In this document: piece after piece, positions 49,770-61,137 of the stretch
Layout of the letters: each line of letters opens with the position of its first letter
Position numbering within the stretch: position 1 is the first letter of the stretch
Source of the DNA: Syngnathus acus
Taxonomy: Eukaryota; Chordata; Actinopteri; Syngnathiformes; Syngnathidae
Length of the DNA stretch: 64,000 bases
Assembly (NCBI RefSeq): GCF_901709675.1
Contig: NC_051099.1
Location: forward strand, 6,636,001 to 6,700,000
Direction: 5' to 3'
The notes under the pieces: generated by a model
Database searches by the model: none
What the model saw: the letters and a program-made list of their open reading frames with translations, nothing else
Told to the model about the DNA's origin: nothing
Program-made: the position numbers and the translations under genes

Positions 49770-49828
49770 CCTGAAAGGCATTAAAAAGATTGTTATATAT
49801 GATCATGTTTCGTCATAGTTTGGAATAC

Positions 49829-49885
49829 CTGAGACTCCGCTCCACGCTCCTGAGCTTGTGCCGTGCACGAGCGTCTTTTTATGCT
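49829..49885 (-). promoter_or_regulatory. Promoter and non-coding leader exon of olfactory receptor 1
   Basis: On the minus strand a TATA-like CATAAAAAG (plus 49876-49884) is followed by GACGCTCGTGCACGG, then AGCTCAGGAGCGTGGAGCG and a splice donor (CTCAG|GTATTC) with the exon ending at 49829. The same string recurs at the other two receptors. The short leader joins the coding exon at the acceptor just before ATG 49769. Confidence 0.65.
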
Positions 49886-50540
49886 GACACAAAATGGGCT
49901 TGGTTTGCTGTTCTTGCATGGTCAAATTTTTGTTACTATGGTCCCGCCCACCCAAGCTCCCTTGACAGGTCCTGCGTGACAGTTTTACTGGTTAATGGTC
50001 TTGGTTTGATGGTTTGCATGATTAGGAGCCTACAAAGTCAAACATTTCTCTTAAGGTTGTTGTGGGGGGTAAATAGTAATGGAACAACTAGGGAACTCTC
50101 TTAGAATAAATGCATGTTACTATAGTAACTATAGACGCTCAAGTGAATGATACTACACTCAAAGAAATAATTTGTCGAGTGAATGTGGCAAATATTGTTT
50201 TTGTTTTACAAAAATGGGATTACTGATTACATGTTGGGTTTAATTCTAGGTATATTTTTCCCTGCTATTGTGCAGATTATTAAATTCTATAATTTTGTTC
50301 TTTATTTTAGATGGCAGTTCCACTTATTCCACTAGGTGGCGGCACATGATAGTAATTAACATTGTAAATTAAAAAGAAGAAGAAAACCCGGGAGTATTTA
50401 AACGGTTTTGTGTTTTTTGCCTACAGAAAGAAGACGCAGTTGTCTTTTATAATGTACATATTTGGGCCTGATTACTGATATAGATTGTGACATGAAAAGT
50501 TTGTCACTTTGGAAAAACAGGATTTGTTTACTGTAAAAAC
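49886..50540. other. Receptor duplication-unit flank
   Basis: Non-coding. 49910-50010 (TTGTTACTATGGTC, CTCCCTTGACAGGTCCT, GTGACAGTTTTACTGGTTAA) is clearly homologous to sequence upstream of the receptor at 53873 (about 55040-55130), so it is part of the duplicated unit. A perfect CTCF-core-like CCACTAGGTGGCGG lies at 50329-50342. Confidence 0.55.
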
Positions 50541-50544
50541 ATAG

Positions 50545-51092
50545 ATCGCGACACACTGAGCAGAGAGATCAGGAAAGCTAAGAGGAGCTATGGGCAGAGG
50601 TTGGAGAGACACCTCTCTGCCAACCCTGATCCCTCATCAGTGTGGAAAGGCCTGCAGAGCGTCACGGGCTTCAGAAGATCATCCCCCCCATCCTGTGGAG
50701 AACCCCAGGCTTGCAAACCAGCTAAACAGATTTTACTGCAAGTTTGAACGGTCCAACCACACAATAGGACCTCCTGCATCACAATCAACATCCACACCCT
50801 GTTCACACATCCATCACTGTTAACACCTACTCTCTTTCTTTTGCACTTCAGATCCGTGAGGAAGACGTGTGTCAGATGTTCCGGAGACAGAAGGTCAGGA
50901 AGGCACAAGGCCCAGACGGCGTGTCCCCCTCCTGTCTTAAAGTCTGCGCTGAACAGCTGGCACCCACCTTTACACGGATCTTACCTGAATGTTGTTAGTC
51001 ACTTAAATGTTGTACAGAGACCGAGATCAACCGGAGTCAAATTCCCTGTTTGGCATGCACAAACTTGGTTAATAAAGCTGATTCTGATTCAT
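50545..51092 (+). mobile_element. Decayed L2/CR1-like LINE remnant
   Basis: Translation gives pieces of a non-LTR retrotransposon ORF2: an endonuclease-RT linker (SSVWKGLQSVTGF, then ANQLNRFYCKFE) and an RT N-terminus (VCQMFRRQKVRKAQGPDGVS). It is then cut short and joined to a 3' end with AATAAAGCTGATTCTGATTC, the short-repeat tail of this LINE type. Several frame changes and the large internal deletion mean it is dead. The family name is by resemblance only. Confidence 0.75.
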
Positions 51093-51939
51093 TACTCTTG
51101 CTCTCAGAATATATTAATGTTGCTTTACATATTTCATATTGTCATATGAGTCGAAGAATGGTAGTCTGTTGTGCAAATCTAAGATAATCTTGCTTAAAAT
51201 TCATTTAAAACCAACAATGTAGCTCAGCATCAATGCAACTAAAAGACATTAGTTCTTTTTCATTTCCTTCTTGCCCTGAGATTAATTCAATGCTAACATA
51301 ATTTATCATTTGTTACATCACCATTACACAAACATTTCCTCCAAGTGTTGTCCGTTCACTAGATCGGGTCTCATCGTCCTAATTAAAAGGTTCCTAATTG
51401 CTCCCAAAGGCATTGACAGTCTACTAATGAGCATAATGTATGTTATGCTTTCTTAAATAACAGATAATCATCATAATAAATGAGGTATTTCTCGTATGTT
51501 AGCTATAATAAGTTTTTGTCCTGATAAGTAAAATGTGGATCAGTTTCTGTCAGAAGGGTTCCATATTAATATTTATATATATTCCAATTTCTTTTATATG
51601 ATTCTTCCTTTGCAGCACCACATACATGGAAAGTTATTAAATTGTGCGCATATTCAGTTTGAAAATTACAAATGAAGAAGACAGTTTTAATCAAATATTT
51701 ATTTAATTACTCTGGATCATAAACATCAAAGATATAGTGACAGGTGTTATATGTGCTATATACCACAATTAATCACAAAGAAGTTTTCGCTTTATGAGAT
51801 TTACACGCTGTTTATTACAAGAAGTAAAAGTAAATAAAAAAAGAATGCGTGAGTTGCATCTGAAAATCATTATTTCCATTTTGATAGTGTACTTTTACGT
51901 TTATTCCGGATTGTGGACATAAATGTTGAATCATTGAAG
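51093..51939. other. AT-rich spacer between LINE remnant and receptor 2
   Basis: Non-coding. The right end (AAGAAGACAGTTTTAATCAAATATTTATTTAA near 51670) resembles sequence below the other two receptors, marking the downstream part of the duplicated unit. No gene seen. Confidence 0.4.
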
Positions 51940-52932
51940 TTAACACACACAGTGCTTGTTAGAAGTCAAAGTCTCAGTTGGAATTACCTTCTTTGCTTTC
52001 TTTGATGGCAGGATCTTGTATTTAATGCACAGTTTTATAATCTGAACTCGAACAAGAGATGTCCCGAGTCCGTATAGCAGTGGGTTGGCGACAGGCGGAA
52101 TGACAGCAAAATACATTGACAAGAAGATCCGTGCCTCGATCGCAACATGACTCATATCGAACCTGTTCTGGGCAATTTCAAAGAAGGCGGCTATGCTAAA
52201 ATTGCAAATGGAACATAAATGCGGTAAGCACGTCTTAAGAGCACTAACTTGACAATGTTTTGATACTTTATTTGTAACTCTTAATATTTGAACATAGGAG
52301 TAAAAAATCATGATCAGCTGAGGGCCGTTCATCACGGGTACAAGCGCAAGGCTCAAAATACTCAGATAGGATGGAACTGAACATGCGTTTTTGACAAGTT
52401 CCATGTTGACACAGTACATCTTTACTATCTCTTTGCCACAAAAACTCAGCTGCAGAGTGGTAGAGAAAAAACATGCAAATGCAATGACTGGATAGAGCCC
52501 CACAAATGCAACCAGTTTGTTGACCTTTGACTGGGTCATGATGGCGTGATAGTGGAGCGGGTAACAGATGGCGACATAGCGGTCGTAACCCATAAGAGCG
52601 AGTATCGTAAACTCAGAAGTCGCATACGAGTGCAGGAAGAAAACCTGAGTAATGCACCAGTTGACGCTGATCTCGTGCGTCTTTGACAGGAGGAAGATCA
52701 TCACTGGAATCAGTAACGCGGTGCAGACGCAGAGCTCGTTGATACATAACATACATGCAAAAATATTCATAGGCTGATGCAACTGATTGTTTTGGTGAAT
52801 AACGCTGACCAAGAGTAAATTAAGGAACATGGCAGCAACATAAAGCGTAAAGAAAAAAAGAAACCACACGTGCTTGTATTTCTGCAGAGAGGCAAATGCA
52901 GTCAGGGTGAACGTTAGCGTCGTGTTCTCCAT
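51940..52932 (-). CDS. Olfactory receptor 2 of 3 (teleost type-1 OR)
   Basis: Odorant GPCR with a single coding exon of about 330 aa. The start chosen is ATG 52932 (MENTTLTFTLTAF), directly after CCTTTCAG|G, as in its neighbours. It shows NTT glycosylation, LHQPMNIFACML, MGYDRYVAIC, PLHYHAIMT, KTCLPHLCSI and NPLLYGLGTSL. It is intact. It differs from receptors 1 and 3 throughout TM4-TM5 (for example SILSLALVPVMNGPQL in TM5) and has a longer C-terminus ending HCVC, so it is the older or faster-diverging member of the array. Confidence 0.93.
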   Translation of the reverse strand: MENTTLTFTLTAFASLQKYKHVWFLFFFTLYVAAMFLNLLLVSVIHQNNQLHQPMNIFACMLCINELCVCTALLIPVMIFLLSKTHEISVNWCITQVFFLHSYATSEFTILALMGYDRYVAICYPLHYHAIMTQSKVNKLVAFVGLYPVIAFACFFSTTLQLSFCGKEIVKMYCVNMELVKNACSVPSYLSILSLALVPVMNGPQLIMIFYSYVQILRVTNKVSKHCQVSALKTCLPHLCSICNFSIAAFFEIAQNRFDMSHVAIEARIFLSMYFAVIPPVANPLLYGLGTSLVRVQIIKLCIKYKILPSKKAKKVIPTETLTSNKHCVC

Positions 52933-53038
52933 CCTGAAAGGAACCAAAATGAGAAATGCTGATCACGTAAACATTTCATGATAAATACTGCAGAAGCTCA
53001 GTCGACCGCAGTCGATTCTAAATATTGGTTGAGAGTAC

Positions 53039-53107
53039 CTGTGCGAGTTGGTATCTTCCGCTCCGAGCGCCTGAGCTCATCCCGTGCGAGGGCATCTTTT
53101 TAAGCTT
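53039..53107 (-). promoter_or_regulatory. Promoter and non-coding leader exon of olfactory receptor 2
   Basis: Minus strand: TTAAAAAGATGCCCTCGCACGGGATGAGCTCAGG, then GCTCGGAGCGGAAG and donor CACAG|GTACTC with the exon ending at 53039. The TATA-like element is at plus 53097-53103. It aligns with the modules at 49829 and 54954. Confidence 0.65.
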
Positions 53108-53872
53108 ACTCGAGGTGGGCTTGCTTTGTTGTTCCGGGTACATAGTTGGATTCTTGTTGCTATGGTCACACAAGTTTGCTATCCCCAAACTCCCTCGATG
53201 CGTCCTTCCTCCACTGTTCTTTGTTTATGTTTTCTTTGTACAGTGTGTGTTTGCTACCTATCAATTTGATTGGTTGGGACTTACTTATTACTTAGTTTGT
53301 TTTAATCTTTAACCACGAGATATTGTTTTGTATTTGGTATAATCTAATGCGATAAGTGTTTGCAACATTCACTGTCGCCAGAACTTACTTTCATAATCAA
53401 CGAGGTGTTTTGGGATTTTAGCTGGAAAGTTTTCTGTTGTGAAACTCACAAAAAATAAGTTTATATTTTTACTTGATGTGCAGAACATTCAGTTTGAACT
53501 ATAAAAACAAAGAAGACAGATAAAATGCAATTTTAATCACAGGTTTATTTATTCTTGATCATAAACTTTGAATATATCGACCGGTGTCTTATTCATGAAG
53601 AAATTTGTGCATAAAATCAATAAAACAAGTAAAATAAGTATGAACGCATGAGTTGAATCTAAAATCAATTTCAGTTTAGATGGGCCACTTTTACTTTAAA
53701 CTGGTTTAAGGAAATAAAGATTGATTTAATCCCAATGAGTTAAAACACAACTTGATTAGTGACTCAAAAGATGTCTACACAAACAAACAAAGATAACAAC
53801 AAATTGTAGTACTAATTAAAAAAAATCTTATATAACCACATCAGGCATGATACAATTCATAAAAAAAAACAT
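53108..53872. other. Spacer between receptors 2 and 3
   Basis: Non-coding. It holds the upstream flank of receptor 2 (TTGTTGCTATGGTCACAC, homologous to the other units) and the 3' flank of receptor 3 (AAGAAGACAGATAAAATGCAATTTTAATCACA). No gene seen. Confidence 0.4.
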
Positions 53873-54859
53873 TTATTGCTTGCTCACAGTAAAAGTCTCG
53901 GTTGAAATGATCCTTTTTGCAAATTTTAATGGAAGGAGTTTATATTTAACACACAGTTTTATAATCTGAACTCGAACAAGGTACGTTCCGAGTCCGTATA
54001 GCAGCGGGTTGGTGACAGGTGGAATGATGGCGAAATACATTGACAAGAAGATCCGCGCTTCAATCGGAACATAACTCATATCAAACCTAGTCTGAACAAT
54101 TTCAAACAGGGACGCAATGCTATAGTTTAAAACAGAACATAAATGTGGCACGCATGTTTTAAGTGCAAGAACCTGGGAGTCTTTAGATAATTTTTTACAA
54201 ACTCTGATTATCTGTGCATAGGAGAAAATAATCATAATCAGCTGAGGGAACAAAAACAACACAACAAGCCCAAGCCCAACAATACTTATGAGGGATGCAT
54301 TTGAACATGCATTTTTGACTAATTCCATATTGACACAGTATAGCTTGGGTATGAATTTCCCACAAAAACTCAGCCGCAGAGTGAGACTGAAAAAACAACC
54401 AAATACAATGAACGGATAAAGGCCCACAACTGCAATCAGTTTGTAGATCCTGGAAGGAGTCATGATGGTGTGATAGTGAAGAGGGAAACAGATGGCAACA
54501 TAGCGGTCGTAACCCATGAGAGCGAGTATGCACAACTCGGAAGCTGCAAATGTGTGCAAGAAGAAGACTTGAACGAGGCACGCGTTGACGCTGATTGCAT
54601 GCGTCTTCGACAAAAGGATGCTCATAACCGGAAGCAGCAACGCGCTACTACCGTAGATTTCGTTGAAACATAACATAGATGCAAAAATATTCATAGGCTG
54701 GTGCAGCTGTTTGCATTGGTGGATGGTGCTGATCAGGAGTAAATTGAGGAAGATAGTGACAATATAGAGGAAGAAGAAGAGAGTAAAGAACACATGTTTG
54801 TGGTTCTCCAGGGTCGCGAATGCCGTCATGGTGAACGTTAGGGTCGTGGTGTTCTTCAT
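53873..54859 (-). CDS. Olfactory receptor 3 of 3 (teleost type-1 OR)
   Basis: Odorant GPCR with one coding exon of about 328 aa, starting at ATG 54859 (MKNTTTLTFTMTAF) directly after a CCTTTCAG|G acceptor; the longer open frame to 54901 is intronic. Motifs: LHQPMNIFASML, MGYDRYVAICFPLHY, SLTLRLSFCGKFIPKLYCVN, KTCVPHLCSVLNYSIA, NPLLYGLGTYLV. It is intact and nearly identical to receptor 1 through TM2-TM7, with most differences clustered in the N-terminus, TM5 (GLGLVVLFLFPQL versus LLLIGLLVFPQL) and C-terminus. This pattern suggests recent duplication or gene conversion between 1 and 3. Confidence 0.93.
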   Translation of the reverse strand: MKNTTTLTFTMTAFATLENHKHVFFTLFFFLYIVTIFLNLLLISTIHQCKQLHQPMNIFASMLCFNEIYGSSALLLPVMSILLSKTHAISVNACLVQVFFLHTFAASELCILALMGYDRYVAICFPLHYHTIMTPSRIYKLIAVVGLYPFIVFGCFFSLTLRLSFCGKFIPKLYCVNMELVKNACSNASLISIVGLGLVVLFLFPQLIMIIFSYAQIIRVCKKLSKDSQVLALKTCVPHLCSVLNYSIASLFEIVQTRFDMSYVPIEARIFLSMYFAIIPPVTNPLLYGLGTYLVRVQIIKLCVKYKLLPLKFAKRIISTETFTVSKQ

Positions 54860-54953
54860 CCTGAAAGGAATCAATGAGGAATTGACATGAAAAGCAAACA
54901 ATTGTATTGCAGCATAAATAGATTGCAGTAACTTTCATATATTTTCATAGTAC

Positions 54954-55018
54954 CTGTGATGAGGTCTTGCGCTCCACGCACCTGAGTTCGTACCGTGCAC
55001 GAGCGTCTTTTTAAGCAT
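54954..55018 (-). promoter_or_regulatory. Promoter and non-coding leader exon of olfactory receptor 3
   Basis: Minus strand: CTTAAAAAGACGCTCGTGCACGG, then ACTCAGGTGCGTGGAGCGC and donor TCACAG|GTACTA with the exon ending at 54954. The TATA-like stretch is at plus 55008-55014. The GACGCTCGTGCACGG block is identical to that of receptor 1. Confidence 0.65.
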
Positions 55019-55170
55019 ACAGATGGGCTTCGTTTGGATGTCCTTGGTCAGATTCTTGTTTCTATGGTCACCCCCCCGCCCCTCAGGCTCCCTTGACAAG
55101 TCCTATGTGACAGTTTTACTGGTTAACATGAACATAGTCTGCTCAAATGACACTTAAATAAATAAATAAA

Positions 55171-55173
<3 letters not shown>

Positions 55174-55209
<36 letters not shown>
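55174..55209. repeat. (TA)n microsatellite
   Basis: About 18 uninterrupted TA units just beyond the receptor 3 promoter; likely length-polymorphic. Confidence 0.95.
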
Positions 55210-55211
<2 letters not shown>

Positions 55212-55867
55212 GACTAAATATTAATGATGTAGAAAAAACTGCGCTCTGATCACACAATAATATCTACAGTAGGAAAATTCGCAATTTAATAAAATATTTT
55301 TTAAGAACCAGTAGGCTACGTAATGATTGTCTGATGACCAGTTCAGGGTGTACCCTGCTTCTCAACTAAAATAAAATGGGGTAGGCCCCAACTCAACGGT
55401 ACAGAGAAGAATGAATGGAGGACAGATGAATGGACATCCTTGAGTTTAATCTGACAGCAGCATTTGTTGGACACTCGAGTGGTTGTCTCCCAAGCTGAAG
55501 GTTGTGGTTTTGTGACTAAGTGTCCTTAAGCAAGATACTAAAGCCACAATTGCTTTTAATGAATAAAAATTAAAGAGATAGTGTTAAAGAAAACAGAAAA
55601 CAGCTGAGCCGTGATTGGTTGTTACACTGAGAAGCTGTGATGTCATTTTCAGTCGACAGCAAGCGGCAAAATAGCTGCCCCTAAAGACTGATAAAAATAT
55701 GGATTTTGATACTTGAATCATGTTCCACAAATGTGATATTAATCACAAATGCTGTGTTTACATTAGTGGGGTGTATAAAACATATCGTAAAGAAAAGTTT
55801 GTGTTTGACTTCCTTTTTAAGTAAATATTGCGTTGTTTCTAAATGGCCAAATCACGTAACTTCAGTA

Positions 55868-56022
<155 letters not shown>

Positions 56023-58188
56023 GATACTGTGTCAGATGACGTGTTGTTTTGTCCCCACATGATACAGTTTAAACATGCTCATTAGTACCTATTAGTCTGC
56101 TGTTTCCACTCTTCTTGAAGGCAATTAGTCCCTCGTGTGTTGAGCAGTGCCTGGAGAATAAAGCTGATGGACGGGTTGAAAACAAAGTTGAGCTCCCTTT
56201 GGAGAATACTGATGTAACATTGATGAAACTTTCTCCAAAGGCCAGTAATCTTTGTACCAAGGAAAATAATTGTGATCACCAATAGCTTTTATTGCATTTA
56301 GTATCAGCGGATTTTTCACTTCTAAAAGTTTGATTCGAGGGGGCAGGACAACTGTTTGAGGGGGCGTTGCCCCCTCTTGCCCCTGTGTAGAGCCGGCACT
56401 GGCTTGAAGGATCATCAGGTTGCTACATTTTGTGACAAGCGCTGGTAAAGTTGCACTCGCACTGAATTACTGCAGGTAATTGGAATATACCAAGTGTTTG
56501 CAACAAAGGGGGACAGGTTCAACCTGTTGTGTGTCTTGTATTGTGCTGCAGTTTGTTCCCCAAATGATTGAATTTGACTTAAATTTGCAAGTTAGTCTTT
56601 CGATGTTGCTTTTGTTTGAGTGTACCCTGATAAAACGAGCAAGACAAGGCATATTTTGCTCCAAACTTTATTTTGTTCTTTCAGTACCAAACAGGTTCAG
56701 AGGTTAACGCCTAACATCTGTGGGCAAGCTAGAGGCGAATATTTGCGTGCAGCGATGGAGAATGATGGGGCAAGTCTGCACACTGCAGATTCTGATGATG
56801 GGGTCCGAGATGGTTCTTTTTGGATGTTCTCCTTTCTCCTTGCAACCCAACATCCTAATCCAGATAATAATAAATTGTATTGCTTGCGATATCATCACAG
56901 TGACTCAGAGGATCAGTGTTACAATTTTTTTTTTTTTTTACAGCCAGAGCATGCACTCATTTTGTAACTTGCATAGAACTGATGATCGTCACACTGCCCT
57001 CTCCATCAGAATATACATAAACAAACTGAATTACATTCAGAGGTTCATCACATTATACAATTCAACAAATATGGTAGTCAGTAATCTGGGATCATTTCAG
57101 AAAAAATGATTTCAATTTCCGTCAAAGGGAATTCTTCTTCAACCACTGGCGTATAATATCAACCGAGCCATCCTTTATTATAGCTTTGCTAATAGCCAGC
57201 GGTTAAAGAATGGAGGCACAGTATAATTTGTATTCTAAAATAAATTAAAAAAATCACACTACAGAATGATGACGTAACACCCGTTGCCCATTCACACTTT
57301 AGTTGATCTCCTCCAGCATTTGTTTGCCTTACAATCCAGAGGTAATCTTTTCAAGGTGCAATTCTATAAATATAAAACGTAAATTCATTTCCTGATGTGT
57401 TGCTCATCTTGACACGTCGACTGGCAGAACACTGGTACTACACTACCCAGCGTGCAATATGAGCGCTAGTCACGTGGTCACGGAGGTACTTCGCAATTCA
57501 CAGGGCAAAACATCTTTTTCGCTTTGCCATTCAAATAACTGTGGTAAAACATTTGCGTGGATTAATACAGTACAAATGAACCAGGACTGGACACGGACAA
57601 TGCATGGCCATAAAAATAGGATATGATTTTGTAGTATATGAGGTTTTATTAATTGACCTCGCAGAGCTAAAACTATTATTACTGTCAGTGGAATAGAATA
57701 TATAACCCGCGTTGTTTTTTTATTTTATTTTTTTAAAGCGTTCTAAATGCAGACTCATGTCACATGCATGAATTGCATTAATTGTTTTCCATGAAAGCAG
57801 CAACACTGGTAGGACATTAAGAGGATTGTCGAATTCAAGTGAGATGATCCCTATTTTTGTAATATTTGCATGTAATGTATCCATACTTTGCATTTATACT
57901 ACATTTTACACTGACGCTAATGATGAGTAAAGCCCTGTTCAGCAAACGTGCTTGGAAAAATAAAAAGAGCGCTTTTGTATTTAAGGAAAAATGCGGAGAA
58001 CTAATTCAATTTGACATAAAGGAGGTCTAAATATTGAACCTTGGTGTCTTTGGTTGAATCATACGTGTAAATCACGTTTGACAAAAGCATCTAAAATCTT
58101 TTCTCCTGTGCATAGCATGTACATTTGAAAATCAAAGCCAGGCAGGCACGAAAAGCACTCCTAAGGTTTTTAAAATGCATGCATGTCC

Positions 58189-59958
58189 TCATTTCTGTTT
58201 TGTAGGTTTGGGTTTTGAGTCTACTTTCGTTCCTGAGAGGCCGTTTTCTGTGTTGTCGATCCCTGATGAAGTTACAAGGCACTCCTTACTGCTCGACGGT
58301 TGGAAGAAGGGGGTTGTTGGAGAAGAAGAACAGACATCAACAGCATCTCAAACAGCACCATCTCACCTCATCCAAGTTGTGTTCATTATATTGAAAGAAC
58401 ATGAACTCACTTTTTCTCCTCAAGCTTGGATAGAACAAAGAGAGTGAAGTTCTTCAGCAGCATGAAGCCCATGAGCAGCGCAATAGCTCCGCCCACAGCG
58501 GAAGCTATGATGATCGTCAGCGTGTTGTCCACCTCCCTCACTGCGGAAAACACAGAAGTCACCGGCCGCAATATACATCAACGACGAGACCAGAGAAGAT
58601 TGAGTCGCTCACGCTCGTCCACCACAATGAGCGTGAAGATGGCGCTGTGGTTCTTCTCCTTTTCTTTGGGGTTGCGTCCAAAGCAAGTGTACTGGCCTCC
58701 ATCCTCAAAGGTGATGTTCCACAACAAAATGGAAATGTTGTGGTTTTGATTCTTGCCCACAAATTCAAAGCGCTCTTTATGCATCTTCACTTTTGGCACC
58801 ACCCCCTCTGACGGTATCACGGCATCACACACCTTGATGGCAAAAGAGGAACGCCGTCAACCCACGCACAACTGGCCGCCATTTTGGAGGGCTTACCGTT
58901 TGCATGGTGCCATTGTCATTGAACTGCCATCTAAAGTAAAGGTTCTCAATGCCGATGCAGCTGGCGTACGAGCAGGGCAACATGACCGTGCTGCCATTGA
59001 CGGCCTGCAGGAAAGGAATCTTGCCGACAATCATCTCCAAGGCCTGAGCAGGCTTCACAACTGAGGAGCGACACGTTAGCATTAGCCCACTTTCTTTCTA
59101 AATGCAGCACATGCGAGTCCGCCAGCGCTTCTCCACTTGTGTTTAATGCTTCCATCTAGTGTGTATTGTGGAAACTACATGCTGACACAGCGTTGTGCAC
59201 AACTCAAGGCACAGGTGCAATGACAGAGGGGGAAACAATGCGAAATCCAAACAAGCTGTCTTATGATGCAGTTCCCAATTTGCTCATAATAACATCAAGG
59301 TCAAAATGAGGTTGAGCATCTTTGCAGCAAATGGGGGGGGGGGGGGAGTGAAGGAGGTCACATGTGTGAGAGACTGGTATTGATTCCTTCACTTCGCGCC
59401 CTCGCTATCGCAATTCCTCTTGTGCTATGGTGCATGGTGAGTTTGCAAAAATAGTAACAGTAAGGGTGAAGCGCGACTAACACCTCTCCTGTGTTTGTGA
59501 CAATTACATCCGCCACACAAAATTCACAAGTCATAATCTGGTGTCAGAGTTGCTGTCACCTTGTTCTGACTATGGCGAGTAAAGCAGAACATTTGGAGCT
59601 GACGTTTCAGAGATGTCACACGTTTTTTTTTATTTTAGCGCATTAAGTGCCTGTATGAATAATGCAAAGCGAATTGAAAACAAAAAAAAGAGCCTCTTGT
59701 GCATTAACGCCGAATGATTTTTGATGCTCTCCAAATGCTTGAGTCAGTCTTGACCACATCCGTTCCTCACAACTTAACTCATTAAAAATTGATTTAGCGG
59801 AGAATTTCATCTTGAAGCATCAGCCGCCAAAGCAAAACGACAATATGGGAGTTGAAACAGTTGATGACATTACCAAGCAGTAGTGCGAGGACCAGGTTCA
59901 AGGTTGTGTGTGGATGGCCCAGCGTCAGGGCATCGACCCAGATCCCACGGACGTCCAT
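58189..59958 (-). CDS. scn4b: Voltage-gated sodium channel beta-4 subunit
   Basis: Single-Ig type I membrane subunit that covalently pairs with Nav alpha subunits and shapes resurgent current. Minus-strand exons in reading order: 59958-59874, 59060-58897, 58832-58613, 58540-58411, 58288-58189; 232 aa (human 228), all phases matching. Signal peptide (TTLNLVLALLLGVVKPAQA); V-type Ig domain with VNGSTVMLPCSYASCIG and GGQYTCFGRNPKEKEKNH; membrane helix TLTIIIASAVGGAIALLMGF after the EVDNT stalk; tail KNKECLVTSSGIDNTENGL. The tail and the CSYASCIG cysteine favour beta-4 over beta-2. The cysteine in ASCIG fits the residue used for the disulfide with the alpha subunit. The last acceptor (58289) is fixed by frame: the alternative AG four bases on would create an early stop. 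Confidence 0.93.
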
Positions 59959-61137
59959 GTCCAAACAAGAATTTCACTCCGAAGCGTTTCAACAGCCAGA
60001 CTTGCGACAATGTCCTTTCGCCACACTCAGCACTTTATTTGGCGTAATGGATGCTTCTGAAGAAAACACAAAACAATTGAAACTACCAATGAAACATCAT
60101 ACGGACGGAAAAGTTTCAAAGTGTCCTTCAAATATGAACCTACCTGCTTGTGTTTCCTCCGTGGCCCGGAGCGCGGCGGCTCAGCGGCCAACTCTCACCG
60201 TGCTGCACCGTCAGGGTTCACTCAAGGAGAATCCGCCAGTCCGCATTCTCACTGCAGCGGCTGCCACATTGCAGGAGCGGCCGAGCTAGAGAGACAATTA
60301 GAGAGGAGAGGCAGCCGGACGGGAGGAGACGCTGCCAGTGGAGACCCCCAAAAGCAGCTGACTCCTCCTCCTTCTGCTCACCCCTCAGGCTATCTAGCAA
60401 CTTTTGCCTGTCCTCTGCGCTGGCCACGTGCCACCATCACCTTCCCCCATATGCCTTCCCTCCCTCCCTCCCTCCCTCCCTCCCTCGGCCCCACTGCTGA
60501 CTCGGGGTGTGTATGCGGGCACTTTTGTCAGAGTGTTTGTGATGAGCAGGGAAAAGTTCTGCAGTGCAGATTGGGCTTGTGTAATGCGGCCCCAGGGTCG
60601 ATCCACACCGCACGGCGAGCGTCATTTCCCTGATGCTGCATGTCTGGGTTTGCTCTTGTGGACCCCATCATAAACATGCAGTGTGGTATCGATCATGTAT
60701 CCGATGCTCAAAAGGTCAAATTGTGCTCCGCCGTGATCCAGCTTGCAAGTGCATTGTTGTGACATAAGTGCTGCAGTCATTTTTCACAACGGGACAGCTC
60801 TTCTGCAATAAACATGCATTCAATCATCAGCAAGGAAGACTGCTGCAGTCTTCAGTGCAGGGCAGAATATAACTTAGGGTTTTTGTTCATACTTTTTTTT
60901 TTAACCAAGCATAGTAAGGATTTTTTTTTTTCCAGATAGAAAAATGTTCCCTGATGATGGCCAGTGGCCATAATGCTGCCTTTGTTTTCTCCACCAAGCT
61001 GACAATTAGAGGTGAGATGAAGCAGCGTTGCTCAATACATTAATCATGCATGCCTAGTTTTCATTTTTGGCACACGGGGTGGGGGTGGGGGGAGTGAAGA
61101 GAAACTCGCTCGTTTCTCACACTGCCTCCTGTCAGCC
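59959..61137. promoter_or_regulatory. Shared upstream region between scn4b (-) and the VSIG2-like gene (+)
   Basis: About 1.2 kb between divergent starts. On the minus strand a GC-rich stretch at 60150-60300 with a donor-like CAAGCAG|GTAGGT at about 60130 looks like a non-coding first exon of scn4b. A (CCCT)n run lies at 60453-60485. No other gene is supported, although several overlapping open frames exist because of GC content. Confidence 0.45.
60453..60485. repeat. (CCCT)n microsatellite
   Basis: Eight or so TCCC units within the scn4b/VSIG2-like upstream region; a purine/pyrimidine-asymmetric tract. Confidence 0.9.

Noticed and set aside
49770-49781. Upstream ATG (MPFR) for olfactory receptor 1, and the similar extensions at receptors 2 and 3
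   Set aside because: The extra codons are the end of an intron: a CCTTTCAG|G acceptor precedes the inner ATG in all three genes.
60121-60633. 170-codon plus-strand frame between scn4b and the VSIG2-like gene
   Set aside because: GC-rich, runs through the CCCT repeat, overlaps the likely scn4b leader exon and shows no domain.
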